Source: Harmonia axyridis (taxonomy: Eukaryota > Arthropoda > Insecta > Coleoptera > Coccinellidae). Taken from it: a stretch of 64,000 nt of DNA. The stretch's first letter is position 1, and the number at the start of each line of letters is the position of its first letter. Location of the stretch: NCBI RefSeq assembly GCF_914767665.1, contig NC_059508.1, positions 7,626,001 to 7,690,000 on the forward strand, given 5' to 3'. Both the position numbers and the translations under genes were made by a program. Shown here one piece after another: positions 43,166 through 53,321 of this stretch. The notes below the pieces were generated by a model that worked only from the letters and a program-made list of their open reading frames with translations, searched no databases and was not told the origin of the DNA.

Positions 43166-45071
43166 CTCTTGACTATACCTCTATGTATGAACGATGTAAA
43201 CCGCAATGTCGAGCTTAAAGGACCTTCCTCTATATCTCCTCAAAAAAGTCATACAGACCAAACACTATTAGAATGAAATTTCAGGCAAAACTGCATCGCA
43301 AAAAATGCCTCATAGGTTTAGGAATATAATTGATTACAATATGATATTTTCGAATGCACCTGTTGAAAATGAACTTTTTGTAAAGTTTCCTTTTGACAAG
43401 TACGGCGGATCTTGCGTTATTGTAAATTGCAGGAGATAAATTCATACGTTTTCTTTCATTTGTAACATGGTATATCCCAGATACATCTAAAATCGTTTAG
43501 TAGAAGTGAACTTATCACAATGATAAGGTTGCCAATAACTCAATTAGGTATTATTGATTGAATGTTTTGGGTAGAAACTTTAAATTTATGATCACAAAGT
43601 GGATACTTTAAAAGGGAGAGAGAACCCTTGGAACCTAGACTAACGTTTTACTATAAAATCTGGTTCAAATTTCGTTATAAGTATAAAAGCTGAAATTCAA
43701 GTCATTCAGATAAGTGAAAAAAATTCCCAAATGAACAAATATTTTCAGGTGTAGGTGTAGCTGAAATAAATTCGTTACTATTCAATTACATATGTGTTCA
43801 ATTTCGGTTCATTTTTGCATTCAAACTACAATCAATGTTTGTAAGTAGGCTTACGCTATTTTCTCAAGGTCTTTAGAATGTCCTTTAGAAATTTGTCAGG
43901 CTATATGTACTGAGTGGCAATTTTTGATAATATCATATACAATACCTATAAAAATCATCGATAAGAATTCAATTAAAGTTTATTTGTCAATACCTTCCTA
44001 ATCTATGGAGATTCAATTCAATTGGACACATCTAATCAGAAAATAATATCTATTTGATCATCGACTTCAGCGTTCATATTACGTATACGCTCGCCGCTCA
44101 CAAAAGATTTCAACATTTTCTGGTGGGAGTTTCCACTATGTAAAGTCTGTTCATTGGGATAGCATCTTTCAATGGTTGTTCAAGTAACAAGTGTGAATGT
44201 CAACTCCTATACTCATGACGTAAATAAACCCCCTTTGAAGTTGTCACCTTTTGAGGTATCTGGAATTGGGTTTCCACCAGGCAAACTATCTGTCGTTTGA
44301 GAAACATCTTTTGGTAGTTCTTTTGAATGGAATATAATAATAAGATACCTACTTTGAAGGAAACATGAGTAATTGGACATCATATTTTTTGATATTGAAA
44401 TTATGCCGATACAAACGTAAGAGTTTTTGGGAATAAATGTTGAATTTTGATGTGCTTAGAAAGACAATAAAGCATTGGGAATATCTCACAGAGACCAAGA
44501 TGGTCGGGAAGACTTTTTTATTCAAAAAGCTACTCAAAAAGCCATACAGAAGAAATTTCAAATGATAACTTGATGAATAGAGCTTAGATGAGGAACCTAT
44601 TGGTATTTCGCATTTTTAACTTTGTCAAATTAATCATTGATGTGAAAATTGATCCACAACAAGTTGCATTGAGCAATGTTAGAGTAGGACCTGTTGAAAC
44701 AAACTATTTTTCAACTTTTTCGTTTTGGATTTTTCAATTCTAAATGCGACGTAATTAATTTTAAAGTTACAAAATGAGAAGTTGCAAAGTAGTTTGGCTC
44801 AACGAGCACCAGATATGCAATTTAAGAGATTATAGACGACATTCCTATCTGCATTATATGAGAGAGAATAGCGATTTCATAAAACTTTGGTCCACAAAAT
44901 GAGTTGATAGAAGTAGCGGATAAAAGAGTGATTACTCAAACTGTACGTAATCGTATAATAATGAATAAAATGGCATCTAGAACAGATGAAAGCATGCCTC
45001 GACGTTGAGCAAAAGTCAGGCAAAAAAATATTAATTTCGAAACCGAAAAAAATTTCCCCAATTTCAGTATC
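43166..45071. other. AT-rich DNA without recognisable gene
   Basis: Frames are short (70 codons at 44349-44561 is the longest) and show no known motif. No element termini were identified. Confidence 0.5.
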
Positions 45072-45120
45072 GTAATGAGTTCATTACAGTTCTAAAACAG
45101 TGCTGTAATGAACTCATTAC
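45072..45120. repeat. perfect 18-bp inverted repeat (hairpin)
   Basis: GTAATGAGTTCATTACAG at 45072-45089 and CTGTAATGAACTCATTAC at 45103-45120 are perfect inverted copies with a 13-nt loop. Each arm is itself nearly palindromic, so several alternative pairings exist. It could be a transposon terminus pair in very small form, a binding site for a dimeric protein, or a chance structure. Confidence 0.75.
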
Positions 45121-45197
45121 AGCATTGTTTTCTGTTATATTTTACGTCTTGTGGTTGTCTACACAGACTTCCAATCCTATCAAAATTAAATTCGCGT

Positions 45198-45667
45198 CAA
45201 TTGTCAAGATAACATAATTTGGATTTAATGTAATGATTTGCGATATATTTCGCAATTTTTCTTAATTCTTTTGGTGTTAAATCGATTTCGTCAGACATAA
45301 TTCACGAATTCAATGCGTAATTGTAAATTATTTCAAAATTCGGAACATACGATTCAAATTCAAATTCCGTAATCTGTCAGTTTTCGTAACAGTCACACCC
45401 ACTGCCAAAATATAATACAAATGTCACTAGAATGTATGATCTGAATTTTTCTTTGAATTTCGACAATATTTCACAAATATGGACTGAAATAGAGAAAATA
45501 TCGTCTAATAGTCGTTGCAGGAGGCAATTCCGACAGTCATGTGTTGCATTCGTGTTGGAAAAGGAGCCCATTTTGCAACTTTTTTTAGAATATACTATTA
45601 CAGGTGGCCCTTTTTCCGTTTTGATCAGTGAATATTGCAGGTCCGTAAAGTCTAGATACGACTTCAT
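45198..45667 (-). other. two unidentified minus-strand frames
   Basis: A 96-codon frame (45667-45377) is followed downstream by a second frame starting at about 45299 with MSDEIDLTPKELRKIAKY, open for 34 codons. The first contains NATHDCRNCLLQRLLDD, with cysteines that could bind metal, and the second starts like a genuine acidic/basic helical N-terminus. A plus-strand frame of 91 codons overlaps the first, so coding is uncertain. They could be exons, a transposon relic or noise. Confidence 0.25.
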
Positions 45668-45720
45668 TCACTATTTTCCACTTGCACAACACCGCAAAAA
45701 TTCCTAAAAATCTCAACTGA

Positions 45721-46612
45721 ATATGAAAAAACAATCTCTTGAACAAAAATGAAATCCTTATTAAATTTTATGATTAAACTATAATAATAGATACCGTAAC
45801 GCGTTGAATTAAAAGTCAAACAGACCTTTTCTAATATTTTCACTACGAAATTAATAAAAGAAATAGTGGATTGAAAAGTTTTATCATTACCTGAAATTCA
45901 AATTCCGAACTCCAGTCGACTACTCGTCGGACAATTACTCCAAGTCGCCCTAGAATTTCTCAGTCATTCGTCAGTGATGAGTAAGTAGTTTTTTTTTTCG
46001 AGGAACACCCACTTGGAAATTCTCACGTAATAATTTCATAGATTAGTTTCAGATTTGTAGACTGGAATTTTCTACATCGTTTAATTGGATGGAATCCCTC
46101 GAACGAATTAATCTAACTTGCATTTAAATTCTGATTAGTTATGCCATAATGAAATTTTTCCTGCAATTCAATTTCGATAAGTGAGAAGAATTTCAGAGGT
46201 CTTTCTTTAATTTGAAGAGATGGAGCAGTCGTTAAAATAAGCTGGATTTTTCTTCGAAGCTTAATGCGTACTGTCGAGCCTTGAAAACTACCGATTTATA
46301 TCCATTATTGAGAAAAATGAAAATTTCATCCGCTTTCTCTCAAGTTTTTCTTAAAAACTCCACGAAGGATTGTGATGAATGAATTGGTTCAATTCATTTC
46401 CATCCGGTCCTGCTTAGAAAATCTACAAAATTTTAAATTTCAAGGTTGTTTCGAATCTCAGAATCCAATAAGGGGTTTCGTTTGAAATAATTTAAAAACT
46501 GTACAGCTCATCGAGATGAAATTTGGCATTCAGACGTAGAATAACAAACTAAATGCAAAATTTCATGATAATATCTTAACAAGACCAAAAATTCATGCAG
46601 AATATCAGAAAA
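45721..46612. other. unassigned DNA, possible splice donor at about 45980
   Basis: The segment 45895-45985 is richer in CpG (CAGTCGACTACTCGTCGG) and ends with CAGTGATGAGTAAGTAG, which contains a GTAAGT donor-like hexamer. A TCAGTCATTCGTCAGT stretch precedes it. No coding exon can be supported. The remainder is AT-rich and featureless. Confidence 0.3.
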
Positions 46613-46850
46613 GAATATTATCCAAGTTTTACGTGACCTACTGGGGAATCAAGATGTTCAACAAACTGCCGGAGGATGTAAGGAATCTACCGAAAAGAGG
46701 GTTCTTGAAAAGATTAAAAGATCTGCTGGTCAATAATGATTTTTATTCAGTGGAAGAATTTTAGAGTTATAATTTGTCTCATTAGAGCTATATTTTTGAC
46801 TAACCATGTGAATTAATTATTGATGGAAATAAATTACTTATTACAGATTC
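46613..46850 (+). pseudogene. LINE C-terminal and 3' untranslated fragment
   Basis: The plus strand reads KMFNKLPEDVRNLPKRGFLK, then NNDFYSVEEF-stop near 46763. It parallels the C-terminus of the LINE ORF2 at 8788 (NPLPSNMK, then NAFYSIEEF). An AATAAA lies about 70 bp after the stop. Only the last 45 or so codons are preserved, a strongly 5'-truncated LINE copy. Confidence 0.75.
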
Positions 46851-46885
46851 AATCGTTCCGATATTTCGAATCTAGAAATGAGGTA

Positions 46886-47080
46886 CAGGGTGTTTCACGT
46901 AAGCGAGTAACTTGAATTTGTGGCATCACCAATTGTATTTTCATTTGAACCTCCGGTTTTCTAGAAAATTTTTCCGTGCGAAGTATACTTAATAATATTT
47001 TCCCATATTTTCTGAATGCTCAATCGATTCTGAATCCGAATATAGGTAGTTTTAGTAGTTTTATATTCATTTCAAGCAAT
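46886..47080. repeat. TACAGGGTGTTTCACGTAAG repeat, copy 1
   Basis: Begins TACAGGGTGTTTCACGTAAG with GCGAGTAACTTG and includes AATATTTTCCCATATTTTCTG and CAATCGATTCTGAAT. The same modules recur in order in the copy starting at 47251. It is probably a non-autonomous element; its right boundary is unclear. Confidence 0.6.
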
Positions 47081-47250
47081 TTAATTCGAAATCAACCTGT
47101 TAGTGAGTTTATCTATCTTCTTGGAATTAGACACAAAGACAGGATTGTTCATTACACATAAACAAACCAAATTTGAAGCTTCTTTGTATATTCTGTTTGA
47201 AATGTCTTTGTTCCTGGCGAAGCGGTAAACACAATCAAACTTCAAGCTTG

Positions 47251-47630
47251 TACAGGGTGCTTCACGTAAGCGGGTCACTGGATTTTCTGGCTTGTCCTTT
47301 GAGTAATATTGGAAAGTGACTCATCGAAATGATGGTATTTTTCACGGGCTATCCAAATATGTTTTCGGAAACACTATCGAACCAAAGCATGTAGAGTTAT
47401 TAAGGAAAAACCATTTTTCCAAATTTTTTTTTTGCAAATTCGACTAGTTTTCAAAATGAAAAGGTCTAGAGACAATTCCTCACCAATATTTTGAAAAAAG
47501 GAAGAAAATTTTTTCTTGAAAATAATACTTATCCAATAATATTTTCCATTTTTTCTGAATGATCAATCGATTCTGAATACTAAAATGTAAATATAGTGGT
47601 AGATTTTATTTATTTCTAAGCTTTCAATAT
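47251..47630. repeat. TACAGGGTGCTTCACGTAAG repeat, copy 2
   Basis: A longer copy of the family at 46886 in direct orientation, starting TACAGGGTGCTTCACGTAAG. It contains the matching late module AATATTTTCCATTTTTTCTG and CAATCGATTCTGAAT near 47540-47577. About 160 bp in its middle is absent from copy 1, which is therefore an internal deletion derivative or a more decayed copy. Confidence 0.6.
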
Positions 47631-48415
47631 CAGAAAGAAGTGTTATTCTGGACATAGTTCTTCAAGATTAAACATATTGAGTGCCATTTAGCTCCAGTCT
47701 TGTGTTTTACAGATAAAAATTAAATAATATTATAGAATTCAAAATTGCGGAATAATGTTCTTTGGAGGATTATTCACAGCCTATACGATGCAAAAAATTA
47801 AAACTTCTTTTTAAAATTTGCCGTTTGTTTTCATATCGAAAGTCTGTTCTTTTTAACGTTATACAGGGTTGAGCTAATGATCTATCCCTTCGGGTTTTAC
47901 CGCAATTCGAAATTTGATACTCCCATCCGATACCCGAATTTCAAGGTATATATCAAATTCATGCCTCTACTCTCCATTTTGCTGGAATTATGGAGCGTTG
48001 CAATTTTTCCTTCATTTCGATGCGTATTCGAATGAAAAACCGATTTCATATCTCCGGAATTTCTCAAGGGGGTAGTATAAATTCAGTTAGTTTGATTCTT
48101 CAGTTCAATGCTCAATGGATTGTTGATTGCCATATTTCAATATCCTCCCCTCTTATTGTTTCGACCTGAAAAGTGGAAGATAATTATTATTCATGTTCCG
48201 ACGAAACGAGGTAATTAGGGAGGTTACCTTTATACAGTATTGATTACAAGGGGTGGTTTTGTTTCAATTCTCGAAATGATTTTTTTCAACGTCTTATTGA
48301 AACGTGAACGATTCAAAAAGATGTTTGAAGTGAACATTTTGGTTCATTACCCCTAATGAAAAAGACTTTCCTATCAATCCATGAAATTTTCTCATCAAAT
48401 TGAAAACATATTATA
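47631..48415. other. unassigned DNA with a further TACAGGGTT phrase
   Basis: A TATACAGGGTTGAGC phrase at 47861 begins a less AT-rich stretch of about 200 bp that looks like another member of the TACAGGGTG-type repeats, without an identified right end. Nothing else is recognised. Confidence 0.4.
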
Positions 48416-48417
48416 TA

Positions 48418-48795
48418 AAGGGTGTTTTTTTAGAGCTATAGAACTTTAAATTACAATAAAACAACGATGGATTATTCGATTGACATGAATTTTATTTATC
48501 CGCAAGATAATCTTGTGGAATTACATTTTAAATATGATTTCTGGCATATGACCGCCACGGCTGGCTCGGATGTAGTCCAATCTGGACGTCCAATATACGC
48601 GCGATACGTATTCCGCACAGAACCATTATTTTCGAAATAGAATTGCACTATTTGCAAGCGTTGTTCAGGCGTGAGTCTATTCATGATGAATTGCCAAACC
48701 AAACTGAGAATAAATCAGTTGACAGCTGTTGAATCGGTCGCCATCTTGAACAGTAATGTCAACCTAAAGTTATATACCTCGAAAAAAACACCCGT
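48418..48795 (-). mobile_element. mariner-like deletion derivative (378-bp MITE)
   Basis: Ends AAGGGTGTTTTTTTAGAGCT and the inverted ACCTCGAAAAAAACACCCGT are bordered by TA at 48416-48417 and 48796-48797. Both ends and adjoining coding parts match the 921-bp element at 29174-30094, but here the deletion is larger. The remaining 68-codon minus-strand frame (48702-48496) joins the HTH start (NRLTPEQRLQIVQFYFEN) to the last residues of the transposase. It is mobilisable only in trans. Confidence 0.9.
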
Positions 48796-48797
48796 TA

Positions 48798-49316
48798 CGA
48801 GTGCTACTATTTATGTATTGAGAATTGGCAACACTGATATTGTCAGGTGAAATCTGATATTGACATTATAAAATTTGACATTTTTTGTATTATAAGTACT
48901 CATAACGTTTTGACGTACGATCACAATTTTTGTTGTTTACAGTATATTGAAAATTTGAGTTTGAAATAATTTGTTTAGCTGAAGTTTTCGGTTAATTGAG
49001 AGAAACAAACCCAAACCGATGAATCATCTTGCATCATGACAATACGAGTTTACACAAATCAAATGCAACGAATGAGTATTTGGACTTGGCACCGAATAAC
49101 TTCTTCTTCTTCCCAGAAATTAAAAAAAACTTTGTGCACAACGATTTTCATCACCCAAAGATGATGATGAGGCCTTTAAAACGCATGTTTTCAAACAACC
49201 ATCTTCTGATTGGAAAAAATCTTAAAGGTGGTTATTTTGAAAAGCAATAAAAATATTTTGCATCGAAATCACTCGTTTATTTTTTTGTATTCTCAATTCA
49301 TAAATAGTAACCCTCG
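48798..49316 (+). mobile_element. mariner deletion derivative (519 bp)
   Basis: The left end CGAGTGCTACTATTTATGTA starts right after the TA (48796-48797) that also ends the neighbouring element. The right end is TAAATAGTAACCCTCG, finishing at 49316. The plus-strand frame 49029-49250 retains the second-Asp motif LHKSNATNEY context (HHDNTSLH), LAPNNFFFFPEIKK (third-Asp block, with N in place of D) and the C-terminus GGYFEKQ-stop. The N-terminal half is deleted. Confidence 0.88.
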
Positions 49317-50719
49317 ATTTCTATCAGAATAATCACGTGAATTAATACTGAAAATATCAAAAAACATTTCGAGATAATTCACCAGAAGGATCAAAAATTT
49401 TATCAGAGTAGATACATATCACACGACAAAATATTATGAAAATATGTATTTTTATGAACTCATTGAGTAGATTTTTGGAAATCTTATTCTAGAATATCAT
49501 CCTATTCGCCTCAATATTCATTTATTTCTCCACTGAATGCCGAAAAAACAATGTTTATATTATCTGTTGAAACTGAAAAAGTACCTACCTACTCTCCAAA
49601 ATATTTAATATCTTCACTGAATAATGAGGGACATAATAATGCTTGTTTGAGTTAAAATTATAAGTGGATATTCTTTGAACCGTCTGGTAATTTTTTTTAA
49701 TCTTGCAATTCGACACCAATTAAAGAGAAAACCTCTACTGATAATTCCTCATGGTATAATTTAAAAAGTTATAATTTGAGAACTCAAGAAAGCCGACACG
49801 ATGTCGTTTGTTTCGTCTCGAGTTTAGAGACGTTGAGAAACATGCGGGAATCAATAAAGGGAAATATTATAACCTCATTTTTTTATTAAAAGACCCTCAG
49901 AGAATTCCTGCGACAAAAACAACTGCAATCAGATGAAGGAAACCGCAAAAAGGTGTTAGTTTTCCGTCAATGAAAATTGGGCTTGTGCTTTATTTCAATT
50001 AAAGTTAGTAACTTTTCTTGTTCCATTGAATTTTGTTCTGATAAAAGTTTGAGTTTCATTGAAAAGTGTTTCTATTGTTTTTCAGAATCCTAATTAAAGT
50101 ATGAGAACTTTTCGTTTTATTATTGATTCAATTGAATGGATTCAATAGATAATATGATACATAAAATTTATATTCAATATGAAATATAATTTAATCATTT
50201 CAATTGTGATTAAATTCACTTTTTTCTTCTGAAGTTTTTCCAATGGACTTTCCACATTTCATTCTGAAATTTTTGTAAACAATACTCGAAAATAAAAAGA
50301 TCAATGCGATATAGTAAATGATATTTTTACCATATCAGATTTCTGCTTTCATACAGGTTATTTATGAATGATGGTAAAATAGTACTGGCCTTGGAAATAT
50401 TTTCAATTCATTTATCGCTGGTTTAGAAATATTTAGATCGTCCACAATAATTGAATGAGAATTTATGATATTCATGATTCATGGTTAGGAAATTCGAAAT
50501 TTTTTCATAATAAAGAATAGTTTTCAGTATTGTGACAAAGGGTGAATAATATTCCAAAGAGTGATTGATATGGGAATGATAAATGGAATTCAGTGCATTG
50601 TACCGGAAAATATGACAGCAGAAATATTTTAAGTTTGGTATGAAATTCGGTTGATCTGACCATTGATATGAATTCTGAATGAAATATCCAATATTTTAAT
50701 GCAGAAAACTGATGGAATA
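49317..50719. other. AT-rich DNA without recognisable gene
   Basis: 1.4 kb with no frame above 60 codons and no element ends. One of the most featureless stretches in the window. Confidence 0.55.
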
Positions 50720-50931
50720 TACGAGGGTTACTATTTATGTATTGAGAATACTAAAAATAACCAAGCGATTTTAATGCAGAATATTTTTACTGCTTTTCAA
50801 AAAAATCGTCTTTGAGATCTATATACAGGATGTCCCGGGAAGAATGCGACAAACGAATACTATAAATTAAGGTCATCATGGAGGACCCGTAACAAGATGT
50901 TTCAATCGCCTGAGTGCCTTCGTTGGGGATA

Positions 50932-51131
50932 TACAGGGTGATGTTCATCTTATGAGTGAAATTTTACAGTTAAATAACTCTTCAACTAATCGACCGAATA
51001 ATTTCAAATTTTGAAGTTTTGTCACCCTTTCCTATCGCCTTCCTTCAATGTTTCTGAATTCGAGTAAATCAGATCCGGACTAGGAAAATTTCAGCGTTTT
51101 CCTATTTTCGTGAATATTGGATCACCCTGTA
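50932..51131 (+). repeat. TACAGGGTGAT module, copy 1 (left arm)
   Basis: Starts TACAGGGTGATGTTCATC and ends GGATCACCCTGTA, so it has its own 12-bp inverted ends. It contains GTTTTGTCACCCTTTCC and CAGATCCGGACTAGG. Module copy 2 at 51218 is in the same orientation; the right-arm copy at 51986-52185 is inverted. Confidence 0.85.
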
Positions 51132-51217
51132 CGTGAACATTATGATTTTTTCCCATTTTCGGAACCACAAAGAATCAATTCATTATTAAAATTCTGAATC
51201 TCTGCTTGGCATGGTCA

Positions 51218-51425
51218 TACAGGGTGATCAATAAACATTCCCTTATGAGTGAAATTTTTTTGGTTCAATAACTCTTCAACAAATCCACCGAATTATTTCA
51301 GTTTTTGAAGTTTTGTCGCCCTTTACTATTGCCTTCCTTCAATATTTCTGAAATCGAATAAATCAGATCCGGACTAACAAAATTTTAGACTTTTTCTATT
51401 TTCTTGAATATTGGGTCACTCTGTA
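51218..51425 (+). repeat. TACAGGGTGAT module, copy 2
   Basis: Direct copy of 50932-51131, with about 288 bp between module starts. It begins TACAGGGTGATCAATAAAC and ends GGGTCACTCTGTA. A third direct start (TACAGGGTGACCAATAAAC) occurs at 51511 but breaks off after about 35 bp. Confidence 0.82.
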
Positions 51426-51985
51426 TGTCAATATCATAATTTTTTTTGTTTTCTTAACCACAACGAATTAATTCATAATCAACATTCTAAAACTCAGCGT
51501 GCCACCGTCATACAGGGTGACCAATAAACATTCCCTCATGAAAGAAGTTCAACCGAATAAGATAGCGAAATCTGTGAAACAACTATATCATATCAACGTG
51601 CTCAAAATGCATTAAAATAGAGGAATATCATTTTGAACAATATCTGCTAAACTGAAAATATTTTATTTTTGATTAATTGTTTTCAAGATCAAATATTTTC
51701 AATTTATTTGCCGTTTTTGTTCTATTCTTTATCCAGCTTGTTGATTGGAAGCTTTCCTAAATAATTTGAGGAAAATTTAGGTAAGACATTCGTGACGGGT
51801 GAAACAACTTCAATTTTCGAGATAATTCTACCGATAAATTCAAAATATCTTGAACTATGAAATTTCTTTCATGAAGAAATGTGTATTGATTACCCTGAAT
51901 AATGGCGCCAAGCGGAGATTTGAAATTTTTATTATGAATTAATTCTTTGTCATTACGAAAACGAGAAAAAATAATGATATCCACA

Positions 51986-52185
51986 TACAAGGTGATTCAA
52001 TATTCAAGAAAATAGAAGAGGTCTTAAATTTTCCTAGTCCGGATCTGATTTACTCGAATTCAGAAATATTGAAGGAAGGCGATAGGAAAGGGTGACAAAA
52101 CTTCAAAATTTGAAATTATTCGGTAAATTAGTTAAAGAGTTATTCAACAGTGAAATTTCACTCATAAGATGAACATCACCCTGTA
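51986..52185 (-). repeat. TACAGGGTGAT module, inverted copy (right arm)
   Basis: Inverted counterpart of the left-arm module, closest to copy 1 (shared GATGTTCATC start and CTAGTCCGGATCTG). This shows that the outer element and module were inverted together, rather than the modules inserting independently. Confidence 0.85.
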
Positions 52186-52293
52186 TATTCCAAACGAAGG
52201 CACTCAGGCGATTGAAACCTCTTGTTCCGGTCCTCCTTGATGACTTCAATTAATGGAATTCGTTTGTCGCATTCTTCCCGGGACACCCTGTAT

Positions 52294-53190
52294 AAACACT
52301 TTTGCATGCGACTGAACCATCATTCGAAATATTTTTTCCAGTCAGAACATGTAGTTCCAAAACATACGTTTTGAAGGCCTCAACCACATCTTCAAGCGAT
52401 GAAAATCGTTTTCCACGGAGTTTACTTTTAATTTCTGGTAAGAGGAAGAAGTCGTATGGTGCCAAGTAGGGGCTGTAAGGTGGATGATCCAATAATTTGA
52501 TTTTTTGTGTGTCAAATTCTCATTCGTTGAACTTGAGGTGTCTGAGCTCGCTTTGTCATGATGCAAGATGATTCGTTGTTTTAGGTTTTTTTCTCCCAAT
52601 TTACCGAGAACTTAAGGCAAACAAATGATTTCATACCAGTGTGAATTAACGGTCTTTTGATTTTCAAAAGCCACAATGGCCACATGACCAGTTTTCGTGA
52701 AGAAAGACGCCATCATTGGCTTCTTAACTCTTCTTATTTTTGTTGGTTTTGCTTCACATTGAAACACCCAAACTGCCGACTGGCCTTTCCTTTCTAGATC
52801 GTATGCATAAATCCACATCTCGTCACCTGTGAAGATATTGTTTACCGCTTTGGATGCACCACAGTTGTGTTTCGAAATCATTTTACGGTATCCATTGACA
52901 CTACCAATTTTTTGAACATCATTCAACAAATGTGGAATCCAACTTGCACAGAGCTGCTGAACACATAAATTTTCGTGCAAAATCTTATGTATGCTAGTCA
53001 GTCTAATGCTTAAACATTTCTCGATTTCCTGATATGTCACATGACGATCTTCTCCAATTAGTTTTCGCACAGTTTCAATGTTTTCTGGCACAACGACTGA
53101 TTTTGGACAACCTTCTTTAACTTCGTCCGTGAGTGAACTACGTCCATGTTTGAATTCAGTGTACAAGCAATAAACAGAACATTTCAGGGT
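52294..53190 (-). pseudogene. mariner transposase (D34D type), broken
   Basis: The minus-strand frame 53166-52612 (184 codons) begins within the linker YTEFKHGRSSLTDE and holds the second HTH (TYQEIEKCLSIRLTSIHKIL) and first Asp (FTGDEMWIYAY, residue 115). An in-frame TAA at 52612 precedes RIILHHDKASSD (second Asp, frame 52599-52342). A frameshift near 52495 leads to HPPYSPYLAPYDFFLLPEIK (third Asp, frame 52492). The last residues lie beyond the foldback at 50760-50822. The N-terminal HTH is missing. All three aspartates are preserved, but the gene is broken in at least four ways. Confidence 0.88.
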
Positions 53191-53317
53191 TTTTTTATTG
53201 GAAAGTGAAACAGCATAGAGTAACCGGATAAAGCATCTCTATCCAAAGAGCTAACTTCTTCCGCCTGCCTGACTGATGTCATTGAATTTGACAAACATTA
53301 ACAGGTTATTTTTCATG

Positions 53318-53321
53318 AAGT
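53318..53321. other. 4-bp target duplication (left) of the LTR array
   Basis: AAGT immediately before the first LTR base. The same AAGT occurs at 60655-60658 immediately after the last LTR. A 4-bp duplication is usual for Ty3/Gypsy-type integration in insects. Confidence 0.8.

Larger units (their letters stand above)
50824..52292. mobile_element. composite foldback element with nested 200-bp modules
   Basis: The left end TACAGGATGTCCCGGGAAGA and the right end, inverted TACAGGGTGTCCCGGGAAGA, begin arms of about 310 bp (50824-51131 and 51986-52292) at roughly 88% identity. Each arm has an outer part of about 108 bp and an inner 200-bp module with its own TACAGGGTGAT ends. A second direct module copy follows at 51218-51425 and the start of a third at 51511. 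TA borders the element on both sides, though the TATATA context leaves 2 or 4 bp possible. It has no transposase; one unrecognised 77-codon frame lies in the loop. It inserted into the C-terminal codons of a mariner. Confidence 0.9.
50722..53320 (-). mobile_element. mariner transposon, split by a foldback element
   Basis: The left terminus CGAGGGTTACTATTTATGTA follows TA at 50720-50721. The C-terminal codons (DFFEKQ-stop, about 50800-50760) follow. The coding region is then interrupted at 50824 by a 1.47-kb foldback and resumes at 52294 with the sequence that adjoins it in the related relic at 4203-4770. The 5' side fades near 53200, and an LTR element begins at 53322, so no right terminal repeat is seen. 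Confidence 0.85.
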
